From Alphaproteobacteria bacterium (GTDB lineage: Bacteria; Pseudomonadota; Gammaproteobacteria; Burkholderiales; Burkholderiaceae_C), in contig JASGCM010000021.1 in assembly GCA_030054175.1 (NCBI GenBank), forward strand, positions 1 to 61,541: a stretch of DNA of 61,541 bases, given 5' to 3'. The first letter of the stretch is position 1. Every line of letters begins with the position of its first letter. Positions 35,271 to 44,192 of the stretch are shown here, piece after piece. Both the position numbers and the translations under genes were made by a program. Under the pieces are notes generated by a model. It was not told the DNA's origin. It did no database searches and saw only the letters and a list, made by a program, of their open reading frames with translations.

Positions 35271-35918
35271 ATGCCCAGCACCGCCATTTCCGCTCAAGGC
35301 ACCACCTTCAGCATCGGCACCACCACCGGAACGGCCCAGACCATCACGGCCGTGGCCCTCACCAACCCTTGCCGTATCACGCTCTCGGCCGTCACTGGCC
35401 TGAACAAGGGCGACGTACTCACGATCGCCGGTGTGGTCGGCACCACCCAACTCAACGGCAACAGCTATGTGGTGCAGTACATCGAGCCGACGACCAAGAT
35501 CGTGACGCTGGCCAACGTAGATGCAACGGGCTTCACGGCCTGGACCAGTGGTGGCACGGCCACGCCGGTGCAATGGACCAAGGTGGGCAACGTGCGCAGC
35601 TACAACGGCTTCGATGGCGCCGCCTCGGAAATCGACCGCACCAACTTCGACTCCACCGCTAAGGAATTCATCCTAGGCTTGGTGGATCCTGGCCACTTCG
35701 GGGTGGAGGTCGATCAGGACAACACGGACGCGGGTCAGATTGCGCTGATGACCGCCCAGGTCACGGGCCTGATCAAGAACTTCAAGCTGCTTCTGCCCAA
35801 CGGCAATACCGCCACGTTTGCGGGCTTCGTCAAGAAGTTCAGCAGCCAGGGGGCGGTTGACCAGGCCATCCGGCGCTCGGCCGACCTACGCATCTCAGGC
35901 GCCGTGACCTGGGCCTGA
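35271..35918 (+). CDS. Phage tail tube protein
   Basis: A 215-residue beta-rich protein. It contains EIDRTNFDSTAKEFILGLVD and DNTDAGQIALMTA, features of lambda gpV/TTP-like tube subunits, and ends with RISGAVTW. N-terminal Thr/Gly-rich strands (residues 1-100) look like an extra Ig-like insertion. It polymerises around the tape measure to form the tail tube. Confidence 0.88.
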   Translation: MPSTAISAQGTTFSIGTTTGTAQTITAVALTNPCRITLSAVTGLNKGDVLTIAGVVGTTQLNGNSYVVQYIEPTTKIVTLANVDATGFTAWTSGGTATPVQWTKVGNVRSYNGFDGAASEIDRTNFDSTAKEFILGLVDPGHFGVEVDQDNTDAGQIALMTAQVTGLIKNFKLLLPNGNTATFAGFVKKFSSQGAVDQAIRRSADLRISGAVTWA

Positions 35919-35950
35919 TCCTCATCCACAAACTGAATGGAAATACTGAC

Positions 35951-36394
35951 ATGACACTGTTGACCAAATCCGCCATCCTGTCCGCTGACGACCTCAAAAC
36001 CGAAGACGTCGAAGTCCCCGAGTGGGGTGGTGCCGTGCGCGTGCGGGCTTTCTCTGGCCGTGAACGCGATGCCTTTGAAGCTAGTCTGGTGCGTGGTGAT
36101 GGCAAAGACCGCAAGGTGGACCTGACCAACATGCGCGCGCGCCTGGTGGCACTCACCGTGGTCGATGAGACCGGCCAGAAGCTATTCACCCATGACGACG
36201 TCGATCTGCTGGGGGCCAAGTCCGGGGCCGCACTGGATCGCGTGTTCGCTGTGGCGCAAAAACTCAATGGCCTGTCCGCTGCGGATGTCGAGGACCTCAC
36301 AAAAAACTCCAGCGGCGCCCCGAGCGCCGACTCTACTTCCGGCTTGCCCTTGCCCTCGGATACGCCCACCCAGACCACCTCCTTGGGTGCCTGA
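35951..36394 (+). CDS. Tail assembly chaperone (gpG-like)
   Basis: A 147-residue chaperone (KTEDVEVPEWGGAVRVRAFS, RDAFEASLVRGDG) placed between tail tube and tape measure, the gpG position of lambda. Codons ACA-AAA-AAC at 36299-36307 contain a canonical -1 slippery heptamer. Ribosomes that slip make the gpGT-like fusion. The non-slipped product ends at 36394 after a Ser/Pro/Thr-rich tail. Confidence 0.88.
   Translation: MTLLTKSAILSADDLKTEDVEVPEWGGAVRVRAFSGRERDAFEASLVRGDGKDRKVDLTNMRARLVALTVVDETGQKLFTHDDVDLLGAKSGAALDRVFAVAQKLNGLSAADVEDLTKNSSGAPSADSTSGLPLPSDTPTQTTSLGA
36301..36307 (+). promoter_or_regulatory. -1 ribosomal frameshift site A AAA AAC
   Basis: In the gpG frame the bases read A-AAA-AAC, so both tRNAs can re-pair after slipping back one base to AAA-AAA. 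The -1 frame is open from here to 36663 and encodes a gpT-like sequence. G/C-rich sequence just downstream could provide the stimulatory structure. Confidence 0.85.
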
Positions 36395-36663
36395 GCAGTC
36401 AACAACTGGCCGAGTGGATCGCTTTCGTGAGCCTGGAGGGCTTGCCGGATGTCCGCTCGGACTTTGCCTTCGGGCAAGTCTGCGCCCTGATCGCCAATGT
36501 CAACCGGCGCGATGAGACCAAGACCTGGGCGCCAGACGACTTTTTCCCCGCACTGCGCGGGACGCATGGCCAGCGTGACGCTGGCGATTCAAAACCTCCC
36601 GATCCCGAACAGCACAGCCGATTGATTTCGGCGCTGCTGGGGCGATCCGGCTCCAAGGAATAG
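36307..36663 (+). CDS. gpT-like extension of the tail chaperone (frameshift product)
   Basis: This frame has no plausible own start near its beginning. Read from the slip site it encodes RRLYFRLALALGYAHPDHL, then LSSQQLAEWIAFVSLEGL, which closely resembles the T domain of tail chaperones. The full gpGT fusion would have about 237 residues (119 from gpG plus 118). The T domain binds tape measure and tube subunits. An internal GTG at 36427 could start a 78-residue fragment, but I consider frameshifting far more likely. Confidence 0.85.
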   Translation, partial: LQRRPERRLYFRLALALGYAHPDHLLGCLSSQQLAEWIAFVSLEGLPDVRSDFAFGQVCALIANVNRRDETKTWAPDDFFPALRGTHGQRDAGDSKPPDPEQHSRLISALLGRSGSKE

Positions 36664-36666
36664 CCA

Positions 36667-38880
36667 ATGGCCAATCTCGCAAGCCTCGTGGTCAGCCTCG
36701 AGGCCAACATCGCACGCTTCGAATCCGACCTGTCCAAGGCTGAACAGGTGGCCCGTCATGCGATGGACACCATCACCAACGTCTCCGAGACCGCCATGAA
36801 AGCAGTCAAAGGGGCTGTGGCGGGTCTGGCTGCGGCCTACACCTTCGATGCCTTTGCCAGCGGCATCAAGGGTGCGATCGAATCGGCCGGTGAACTCGAT
36901 CACATGGCCAAGAAAACCGGTGCTTCGGTGGAGGCACTCTCGGGCCTGAAGTCCGCTGCCAAGCTCTCAGGCACCAGCTTGGAGGAAGTGGGCGGCGGAC
37001 TGCAAAAGCTCTCCAAGGCGATGTTCGAGGCGGCCGGTGGCAGCCAGAAGCAGGCGGACCTTTTCAAGACCCTGGGGGTTTCGACCACAGACACCTCGGG
37101 GCGCCTGCGCGACTCGGGCGAGGTCATGCTGGATTTGGCCAAGAAGCTCAATGTCATGGAAAGCGGCACTCAAGCGGTGGCCACGGCGCAGATGCTGCTG
37201 GGCAAGCGTGGCGCCGAACTCATGCCGTTCCTACAGGACCTGGCTGAAATCGGTGAGTTGAACGCCAAGGTGACCGCGCAGATGGCGGCCGAGGCCGACG
37301 CCTACGAGAAGAACCTCATCAAGCTCGAAGGGCGCAAGAAGTCTCTTTACGCCACGATCGCAGCTGGCGTCCTCCCCGCCATGCGTGACTTCACCGATGC
37401 CATGGTCGCCGCCGGCAGCGTGACCGACCGCTTAAATCAGACGGCCAAGCAATTGCAGCAGGACAACGTGATCGAGGCCTGGGCGCGCAATGGCATGCGG
37501 GCTGTGGCCGCGCTCATCGATGTGTTCGACGCGGTGGTCCGCGTGGTGCGCATTGTCGGCAATGCCTTCGCGGCTGTGGCTGCTGACATCGTGTCCGTGG
37601 GTGAATTCATGGACGGCATCCTGGGTGAAATCCTGAGCGAGCGCAGCCTGGATCCGGTCAAGCGACGCTTTGGCAAGTTGACCTCAGACCTGACGGCGCA
37701 CGCCGAAGGGTTCAACGAGGACATGTCCAGGATCTGGAATGCGCCCTTGTTCCTGACCAAGCTTGAAGCTCAGTTCACAGCGCGTGACGCAGGCCTTAAG
37801 AAGCTAACCGAAACCGCCAAGCAGTCATTCGCTATTCCCGACCAGTCAGGCGGCAAGACCAGCCCGTTCGACAAGTACCTCGACTCGCTCAATGTCGAGG
37901 CCGTGCGCGACAAGCTGGGCAAGTACGAGGCCATGATCGAAAAAGGACGTCTGCTGGCCGAGAAGGAAGGTCGACTGGGCGAAATGAGCAAGGTGACCGC
38001 CATCGTCACCAGCATCCAGAAAACCGACGAGGCCAAGCGGGTCGATGCCTTCACCCGCAGCCTGGAAGAAGCCAACAAGCAGTACGAGTTCCAGAACTCC
38101 CTGATCGGCATGAACGCCCGCGAGCAGGAAATCGCAACCGCCACGCGCAAGAACTTCGTGGCGGTGGAGCAGCAGATCTGGGACGCAGAAAAGAACGGCG
38201 CCAAGCTCTCGGCCGAGGCCCAGCAGAACCTGCGTGATGCGGCCGTTCAGGCCAGCGCCCGCATGGTGCAGGCGATCAATGCCCGCTGGGAAGCCGAACA
38301 CGCCTGGGACACGGGTGTGACCAAGGCGATCAACAACTACATCGACAACGTCACGAACGCTGCAGCCCAGTCGGAGAAGCTCTTCACCAACGCGTTCAAG
38401 AACATGGAGGACGCGCTGGTGAATTTCGTTCGCACGGGCAAGCTCGACTTCAAGAGTCTGGCCGATTCGATCATCTCGGACCTGATTCGTATCCAGATCC
38501 AAAACAGCATCATGAAACCCCTGGCCCAGGCCACGAGCGGACTGTCGTTTTCTGGGTTGTTCTCGGGCGCGGGCAGCTTTTTCTCCAACCTGTTTCGCGC
38601 CAGTGGCGGGCCGGTCACGTCTGGCCAGCCCTATGTGGTGGGCGAGCAAGGACCGGAGTGGTTTGTCCCCAACGGTGCTGGGAGCATCTTGCCCAACGGC
38701 ACCCAGCCAGCAACGGGCTCTGCCGGGTCGTCAGCGCAGGGACCGATCAACATCAACTTTTCGGTCACCGCAATGGATTCGCGCAGCTTCCAGACCGCCA
38801 TGGTGCAGAACAAGGCAGTGGTGGTCGGGATCGTGAACCAGGCGCTCAACATGCGCGGCCGATATGGGATCACGGGGTAA
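36667..38880 (+). CDS. Tail tape measure protein
   Basis: A 737-residue, mostly helical protein with long coiled-coil-prone segments, a hydrophobic stretch (VKGAVAGLAAAYTFDAFASG) and a lambda gpH-like end (SIISDLIRIQIQNSIMKPLA). Its length sets tail length; by the usual 0.15 nm per residue rule the tail would be roughly 110 nm. It is directly after the frameshifted chaperone, which supports the call. Confidence 0.92.
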   Translation: MANLASLVVSLEANIARFESDLSKAEQVARHAMDTITNVSETAMKAVKGAVAGLAAAYTFDAFASGIKGAIESAGELDHMAKKTGASVEALSGLKSAAKLSGTSLEEVGGGLQKLSKAMFEAAGGSQKQADLFKTLGVSTTDTSGRLRDSGEVMLDLAKKLNVMESGTQAVATAQMLLGKRGAELMPFLQDLAEIGELNAKVTAQMAAEADAYEKNLIKLEGRKKSLYATIAAGVLPAMRDFTDAMVAAGSVTDRLNQTAKQLQQDNVIEAWARNGMRAVAALIDVFDAVVRVVRIVGNAFAAVAADIVSVGEFMDGILGEILSERSLDPVKRRFGKLTSDLTAHAEGFNEDMSRIWNAPLFLTKLEAQFTARDAGLKKLTETAKQSFAIPDQSGGKTSPFDKYLDSLNVEAVRDKLGKYEAMIEKGRLLAEKEGRLGEMSKVTAIVTSIQKTDEAKRVDAFTRSLEEANKQYEFQNSLIGMNAREQEIATATRKNFVAVEQQIWDAEKNGAKLSAEAQQNLRDAAVQASARMVQAINARWEAEHAWDTGVTKAINNYIDNVTNAAAQSEKLFTNAFKNMEDALVNFVRTGKLDFKSLADSIISDLIRIQIQNSIMKPLAQATSGLSFSGLFSGAGSFFSNLFRASGGPVTSGQPYVVGEQGPEWFVPNGAGSILPNGTQPATGSAGSSAQGPININFSVTAMDSRSFQTAMVQNKAVVVGIVNQALNMRGRYGITG

Positions 38881-38886
38881 GGCGTC

Positions 38887-39486
38887 ATGAGCGGATCATT
38901 TCCTCTGACCCCATCCCCGAGCGCTATCAAGATCCAGTCGATGGCACCCACCCGCGTGTCCGTGGCGCACAGCCTGCGTCGCAGCACCCGCACGACCGGT
39001 GCTCAGCGCTGGGTGGTCACGGCCGACTGGGAGGGTCTGACCCGGGCGCAGTTCGCTCCGATCCAAGCCTTTGTGATCGCGCAGCGCGGCCAGTGGGACA
39101 GTTTTTCCATGGTGCTGCCGGGCCACAAGGCGCCGCAGGGTGTGGCCACCGGTACGCCGCTGGTCAATGGGGCGAGTCAGTCCGGCCGGACCCTGGCCAC
39201 CAAGGGCTGGACGGCCAACGTGAGCGGCATCCTGAAAGCCGGTGACTTCATCGGCATCGGCGGGCAGACCAAGGTTTACATGGTCACGGCGGACGCCAAT
39301 GCGGACGCCAGCGGCAATGCCACGCTCAACATCGAGCCGGCGCTGATGGCGACACCCGCCGATGGGGCGGCGCTCACCGTGCGCAACGTGCCATTCACAC
39401 TGGCACTGGCCTCCGACACCCTGGAGATGGGTGTGCAGCCGCCAGTGCTCTACAACTTTTCATTGTCTCTGGTCGAGGCGTTTTAA
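38887..39486 (+). CDS. Tail protein downstream of tape measure (gpM-like position)
   Basis: A 199-residue beta-rich protein (RVSVAHSLRRSTRTTGAQRW, PPVLYNFSLSLVEAF) with a Gly/Ala/Asp-rich insertion in the middle. Position and the terminal segment suggest a distal tail or minor tail protein like lambda gpM. The family is not firmly recognised. Confidence 0.7.
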   Translation: MSGSFPLTPSPSAIKIQSMAPTRVSVAHSLRRSTRTTGAQRWVVTADWEGLTRAQFAPIQAFVIAQRGQWDSFSMVLPGHKAPQGVATGTPLVNGASQSGRTLATKGWTANVSGILKAGDFIGIGGQTKVYMVTADANADASGNATLNIEPALMATPADGAALTVRNVPFTLALASDTLEMGVQPPVLYNFSLSLVEAF

Positions 39487-39496
39487 GAGAGGTGAT

Positions 39497-40060
39497 ATGG
39501 ATCGCGGAGCAAGTCCGGCCTTCATCACGGAAATCCTCAAGAGCAGCAACCAGCCGGTCTACCTGATCGAGGCTTGGTTCGACGACGGGGCGATCCGCAT
39601 GACCGATGGCTGGATCAACATCGCCTGGAACGGCAACACCTACACCGCCAACGGCTACTACCTCGGGTTCTCGGGCTTGTCGGAAACCAACGACATGACC
39701 ATCCCCAACGTCACGGTGCAGGTCTCGGCGGTGGACCAGACCTGGATCGCCATTGCGCTGTCCAAACCCTACATCGACCGCCGGATCACCATCTACAAGG
39801 CATTCCTGGATTACACGATGGCGGTGGTCAGCAACCCGCTGCTGATCTTCGACGGGCGCATCGACGCGATGGAGATCAGCGACGACCCGACCCATGGCAC
39901 GTGCACGATCGCCGTGACCGCCAGCTCGCAGTGGGTGGATTTTCAACGCACGCCTGGTCGGCACACCAATGACCAGGAAGAGCAGATCTGGTACCCCGGT
40001 GACCGAGGCTTCCAGTTCGTCACCAACATCAACCAGCAAATCAAGTGGGGAGCCGCGTGA
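39497..40060 (+). CDS. Minor tail protein (gpL-like/DUF2163-like)
   Basis: A 187-residue protein (ITEILKSSNQPVYLIEAWFD, NGNTYTANGYYLGFSGLSET) with a late Trp-rich end (EEQIWYPGDRGFQFV), consistent with the tail-hub protein encoded before the tip genes. ATG 39497 follows GAGAGGTG. It overlaps the next gene at its stop. Confidence 0.75.
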   Translation: MDRGASPAFITEILKSSNQPVYLIEAWFDDGAIRMTDGWINIAWNGNTYTANGYYLGFSGLSETNDMTIPNVTVQVSAVDQTWIAIALSKPYIDRRITIYKAFLDYTMAVVSNPLLIFDGRIDAMEISDDPTHGTCTIAVTASSQWVDFQRTPGRHTNDQEEQIWYPGDRGFQFVTNINQQIKWGAA

Positions 40061-40551
40061 ACGCAACAACCAATCGCAGCGGCTATGCCTTCGCCCGTGT
40101 GCCCATTGCACGCGTGGTCACCCAGTTGCAGGCGCTGGCCATGCGCGAATACGACGAGGTGGGCCAGAAGGATCTGGACCGGCTGTGCGTCGACTGGGGT
40201 CGCTACCGTGAACTGGACGAGGCCGGCAAATTGGCCACGTTCATCGCCAAGAAGGGTGAGCAAATAGTGGGATACGCCGTTTTCATCGTGCAGACCCACA
40301 TCCATTACTCGGATGCTCTGGTCGCGGCCAACAGCGCGATTTACATCGCGCCCGAAGCCCGTGCGGGCCGGGTGGTGCTGAACCTGCTTCGCTTTGCCGA
40401 AGCCGGATTGCAGGCCCAGGGCGTGCGCAAGGTCTACTACCACGTCAAGCGGGAGAAGGACTTTGGCCGCCTGCTGGAGCGCATTGGCTACCGTGACAGC
40501 GAGCGCATGTTCGCCAAGGTCATCGGCTCTGTGGGTGGCGAGGTAGTCTGA
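40057..40551 (+). CDS. GNAT-fold acetyltransferase-like protein in the tail-tip cluster
   Basis: A roughly 164-residue protein with FIAKKGEQIVGYAVFIVQ, IYIAPEARAGRVVLNLLRFA and VRKVYYHVKREKDFGRLLER, which matches the order of GNAT strands and the acetyl-CoA-binding loop (PEARAGR in the R-x-x-G-x-G/A position). I chose GTG 40057, which overlaps the upstream stop; GTG 40045 is possible. In lambda-like tails this slot holds a tip peptidase (gpK). A GNAT here could acetylate a tail or receptor component, or be structural. Confidence 0.65.
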   Translation: MNATTNRSGYAFARVPIARVVTQLQALAMREYDEVGQKDLDRLCVDWGRYRELDEAGKLATFIAKKGEQIVGYAVFIVQTHIHYSDALVAANSAIYIAPEARAGRVVLNLLRFAEAGLQAQGVRKVYYHVKREKDFGRLLERIGYRDSERMFAKVIGSVGGEVV

Positions 40552-43500
40552 TGGCTGGAGTCATCATTGGCGCCATCGTCGGCTCGGCCGTGTCCGAGGC
40601 CGTGGGGGCGGTGGTTGCAGACGCAGTGCTGGGCACAGTCATCGAATCCGGCATCGTGGCCGGCGCCGCCGATGTGCTCGGGGCCTCCATTGCGACTGCC
40701 AATTTCATCGGTGGCGCTGCTGGCCTGGTGGCGGGTGGGCTGGCCAATGTTGCCACCCAGTCCGTCCTGGGCTCCTTGTCGCCTTCACGGGCGCAGTCTT
40801 CGGTCGCTTCGGCCCAGGCCCAGGGCATACTGATCAATTCCCAGAGCAACGTCGACCCCATCCCGGTCATCTATGGCCGGCGCCGGGTGGGTGGCACACG
40901 CATCTTCATTGAGGTGTCGGGCACCAGCAACGAATACCTGCACCTGATCATCGTGCTGGGCGAAGGGCCGGTGGCGGCGATCGACAACGTCTATTTGAAC
41001 GACGTCCTCTCCACTGACCCCAAGTTCAACGGGCTGGTGACCATCAACAAGCACCTGGGATTCCCGGGCGATGCCGCCGACGCGACCCTCATGGCGGCGG
41101 TGTCCAAATGGACCAGTGCCTGCACGCTTTCGGGTCTGGCCTATCTGTACGTCCAGCTCAAGTACGACAGCAATGCCTTCTCGGGTTTGCCCACCATCAC
41201 GGCCGATGTGCGTGGCCGCACCCTGTACGACCCGCGCGACGCTGGTACCCGGTACGCGAACAACCCGGCGCTGGTCATTCGGGATTACTTGACCAACACC
41301 CTGTACGGCCGGGGCATTGCCGCGACCAGCATCGACGATACGAGCATCGTGGCGGCTGCCAATGCCTGCGATGCTCGCCTGGCTGCACCGGCTTATTCGG
41401 ATTCGTTCTCGGTGGATCCAGCCACCGATGTGCTGACCTTCGCCCAGCCCGAGCCCATCGACACGGGCGACGGGGTGAAGATCTCATCGTCCATCACGCT
41501 GCCCACGCCACTCGTGGCGGGTACCACCTACTACGCTATCAAGGTCACGGACACGACCTACAAACTCGCGACATCGGTGGCCAATGCATTTGCGGGCAGC
41601 GCCATGGACATAACCTCGGCCGGGTCCGGCACCCTGACGCTGACCCAGGCCGATTACGCGACCTATGCCATCGATGGCGCGATCGACACCAACCAGACCG
41701 CCTACGACAACATCCGGGCCTTGCTCACGGCCTGCAGGGGCATGCTGGTGTTCAGCGCTGGCAAGTACCGTCTGGTGCTGGATCAGGTGGCCACTCCGGG
41801 CAGCTTTGGCTTCACCGAGAACAACATCACCGGGTCCTGGGTGATCACGCAAGCCGGCAAGCGCACCAAGTTCAATCGGGTCACCGCCGGTTTCTACAAC
41901 CCGGCCAAGAAGTGGCAGCCCGATCTGGCCATGGTGGAGTCCACGCCGCTGCGCGCAGTGGACAACGGCCTGCTGCTGGAAGCCAAGATCGACCTGCCGT
42001 TCTCGGCCAACGTGTATCGGGCACAGAACATCGCTCAGCAGACCCTGAACCAAAGCCGCTACGGTTTGATTGCCAAGTTCTCCGCCTTTCAGGAAGGCCT
42101 GCGCTGCGAGGTCGGGGATGTCGTGCCGATCACGCACTCCACTCCAGGCTGGAACGGCAAGCTGTTCCGCATCCTGCAGATCGAGTTGAAGGACACCGAT
42201 GAGGTGTCCATCGTGGCCCAGGAGTACGACCCAAGCGTCTACACCCTGGCCAATCTGGCGCCGGCCTCCATCGTCTCGCGCTCGAACCTGCCCGATCCCT
42301 TCACGGTGCCGGTCATTGCCGGACTGGTGCTGACCACGGGCACCACCGAGCTTCTGCGGTTGGGGGACGGCTCGATCATCTCGCGCATCAAGGCCAGCTG
42401 GACGGCACCCTCGGATGCATTCGCCCAGAAGGGCAGTGTGGAGGTGCAGTACAAGAAGTCGGCCGATACGACCTGGTCGCCCGGTGATGTGGTGGCAGCA
42501 GACCTTACCGCCACCTGGATTGCCCCGGTGCAGGACGGGGTCAGCTACGACGTGCGCGTGCGCTCGATCAACACCATGGGCGTGCGCGGCCAGTGGGTGC
42601 AGGCTACGGCCACCGTCATTGGCAAGACCGCGCCACCGTCGGATGTGGCTTCTGCCACCGCGAACGTTTTGCTGGACGGCATCCTGCTGTCCTGGGGCGC
42701 CGTCAGTGATGCCGATCTGGCGCAGTACGAGGTTCGCACCGGTGGTACCAGTTGGGCGACCGCCACCTTGCTGGCCACTGCCAAGACCACCCAGCTGAAG
42801 ATGCCCATGTCGACGGGCGGCACCTATGTCTGGCGCATCAAGGCGCTGGATACCAGCGGCAACTACTCGACCAATGCGGCGACCGCTACGGTAACGGTGG
42901 TTGCAGCCAGCGCACCGGTCGTCAAGCAGACCTTCCTGGGCGACAGCGTGGTCCTGTCCTGGGCGGCTGTCGCGGGAAGCTTTGCCACCGACCATTACGA
43001 CATTCGCACGGGCGGCACGTCGTGGGCGACGGCCACCCCGCTGGCCAGTGTCAGTACCACCCTGTACTCCGAGCGGGCCGTCTGGTCTGGTACCAAGAAA
43101 TACTGGGTGGCTGCAGTCGATGCGTTCGGCAACGTCGGGCCGGCCGCACTGGTCACGGCCAGCATCACCTCGGCGCCTGCGCCAACAATCACCCAGCAGG
43201 TGATCGACAACACGGTGCTGTTGTACTGGAACCAGACCAGCGGCTCACTGCCCACGGCCACTTTTGAGATCCGTCGCGGTGCGACCTGGGCAACCGCCAC
43301 CCTGATCGGGGCCAAGTCGGGCGGGTTCACGACCATCATGGAAACGGTGGCCGGCACCTACACCTACTGGATCTGTGCCATCGACACGGCCGGCAACTAT
43401 GGGACCCCGGGGTCTGTGGCGGCCACTGTCAGTGCGCCGCCGGACTATGTGCTCAAAGCGAACTACGCCACCACCTTCAACGGCACGCGCTCCTCAATGG

Positions 43501-44156
43501 CGCCCGACATCGATGGCGGCTGGGTGATGCCAGTCAACGCAGTAGAGACGATCGCCACGCACTTCAGCAGCCGCAGCTGGAGCACGCCGCAGGATCAGGT
43601 GACAGCCAGTTTCCCGCTGTTCATCCAGCCGAACCAGACACCCGCCTATTACGAGGAGGTGATCGATTACGGCTCGGTGCTAGCGGGCTGCAAGATCACG
43701 GTGACGGCCAATGGCCTGGCGGTGGTCGGCACGCCGACGATCGCCTGTGACATCTGGACCAGCATTGATGGGGTCACGTACACCATCAACGCGGGCGTCT
43801 GGCAGGTCTATTCCACGAACTTCCGGTTCGTAAAGTACCGCCTGACCGTGCAGGCCACAGACTCGACCAGCCTCTACAAGCTCTCGGGCGCCAACGTCCG
43901 CCTGGACGTGAAGCTCAAGAACGATGGCGGCACGGTGGCCTGCAATGCCGGGGATATAAACGGCACGACCGCGAATTTCGTGGTCCCGTTCATCAGTGTC
44001 ACCAGCATCACGCTCACGCCTTCGGGCACGACACCGCTGACGGCGGTCTACAACTTTTCAGGAGCTGCGAACCCCACGGGTTTCAGCGTTTTCCTGTTCA
44101 ACAGTGCCGGACAGCGCGTCTCCGGCAACGTGTCCTGGTCGGCCAAAGGCTACTGA
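40551..44156 (+). CDS. Tail tip/host-specificity protein (gpJ-like)
   Basis: A 1201-residue tip protein. Residues 1-75 form a Gly/Ala-rich hydrophobic segment like lambda gpI, apparently fused here. Residues 90-580 are the gpJ core (IPVIYGRRRVGGTRIFIEVS, ALVIRDYLTNTLYGRGI, VARVIQAGKRTKFNRVTAG-like region). Residues 650-970 hold three fibronectin-III-like repeats with the recurring motif GGTSWATAT. The C-terminal 200 residues are beta-rich. It anchors the fibre to the tail tip and contacts the host. Confidence 0.9.
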   Translation: MAGVIIGAIVGSAVSEAVGAVVADAVLGTVIESGIVAGAADVLGASIATANFIGGAAGLVAGGLANVATQSVLGSLSPSRAQSSVASAQAQGILINSQSNVDPIPVIYGRRRVGGTRIFIEVSGTSNEYLHLIIVLGEGPVAAIDNVYLNDVLSTDPKFNGLVTINKHLGFPGDAADATLMAAVSKWTSACTLSGLAYLYVQLKYDSNAFSGLPTITADVRGRTLYDPRDAGTRYANNPALVIRDYLTNTLYGRGIAATSIDDTSIVAAANACDARLAAPAYSDSFSVDPATDVLTFAQPEPIDTGDGVKISSSITLPTPLVAGTTYYAIKVTDTTYKLATSVANAFAGSAMDITSAGSGTLTLTQADYATYAIDGAIDTNQTAYDNIRALLTACRGMLVFSAGKYRLVLDQVATPGSFGFTENNITGSWVITQAGKRTKFNRVTAGFYNPAKKWQPDLAMVESTPLRAVDNGLLLEAKIDLPFSANVYRAQNIAQQTLNQSRYGLIAKFSAFQEGLRCEVGDVVPITHSTPGWNGKLFRILQIELKDTDEVSIVAQEYDPSVYTLANLAPASIVSRSNLPDPFTVPVIAGLVLTTGTTELLRLGDGSIISRIKASWTAPSDAFAQKGSVEVQYKKSADTTWSPGDVVAADLTATWIAPVQDGVSYDVRVRSINTMGVRGQWVQATATVIGKTAPPSDVASATANVLLDGILLSWGAVSDADLAQYEVRTGGTSWATATLLATAKTTQLKMPMSTGGTYVWRIKALDTSGNYSTNAATATVTVVAASAPVVKQTFLGDSVVLSWAAVAGSFATDHYDIRTGGTSWATATPLASVSTTLYSERAVWSGTKKYWVAAVDAFGNVGPAALVTASITSAPAPTITQQVIDNTVLLYWNQTSGSLPTATFEIRRGATWATATLIGAKSGGFTTIMETVAGTYTYWICAIDTAGNYGTPGSVAATVSAPPDYVLKANYATTFNGTRSSMAPDIDGGWVMPVNAVETIATHFSSRSWSTPQDQVTASFPLFIQPNQTPAYYEEVIDYGSVLAGCKITVTANGLAVVGTPTIACDIWTSIDGVTYTINAGVWQVYSTNFRFVKYRLTVQATDSTSLYKLSGANVRLDVKLKNDGGTVACNAGDINGTTANFVVPFISVTSITLTPSGTTPLTAVYNFSGAANPTGFSVFLFNSAGQRVSGNVSWSAKGY

Positions 44157-44192
44157 CCGGTCTCTGTATTTCATCTTTTTGGAGGACTCACC

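Noticed and set aside
36427..36663. Independent 78-residue gene
   Set aside because: It is better explained as the gpT part of a -1 frameshift product; the conserved T-domain sequence begins well upstream of this GTG.
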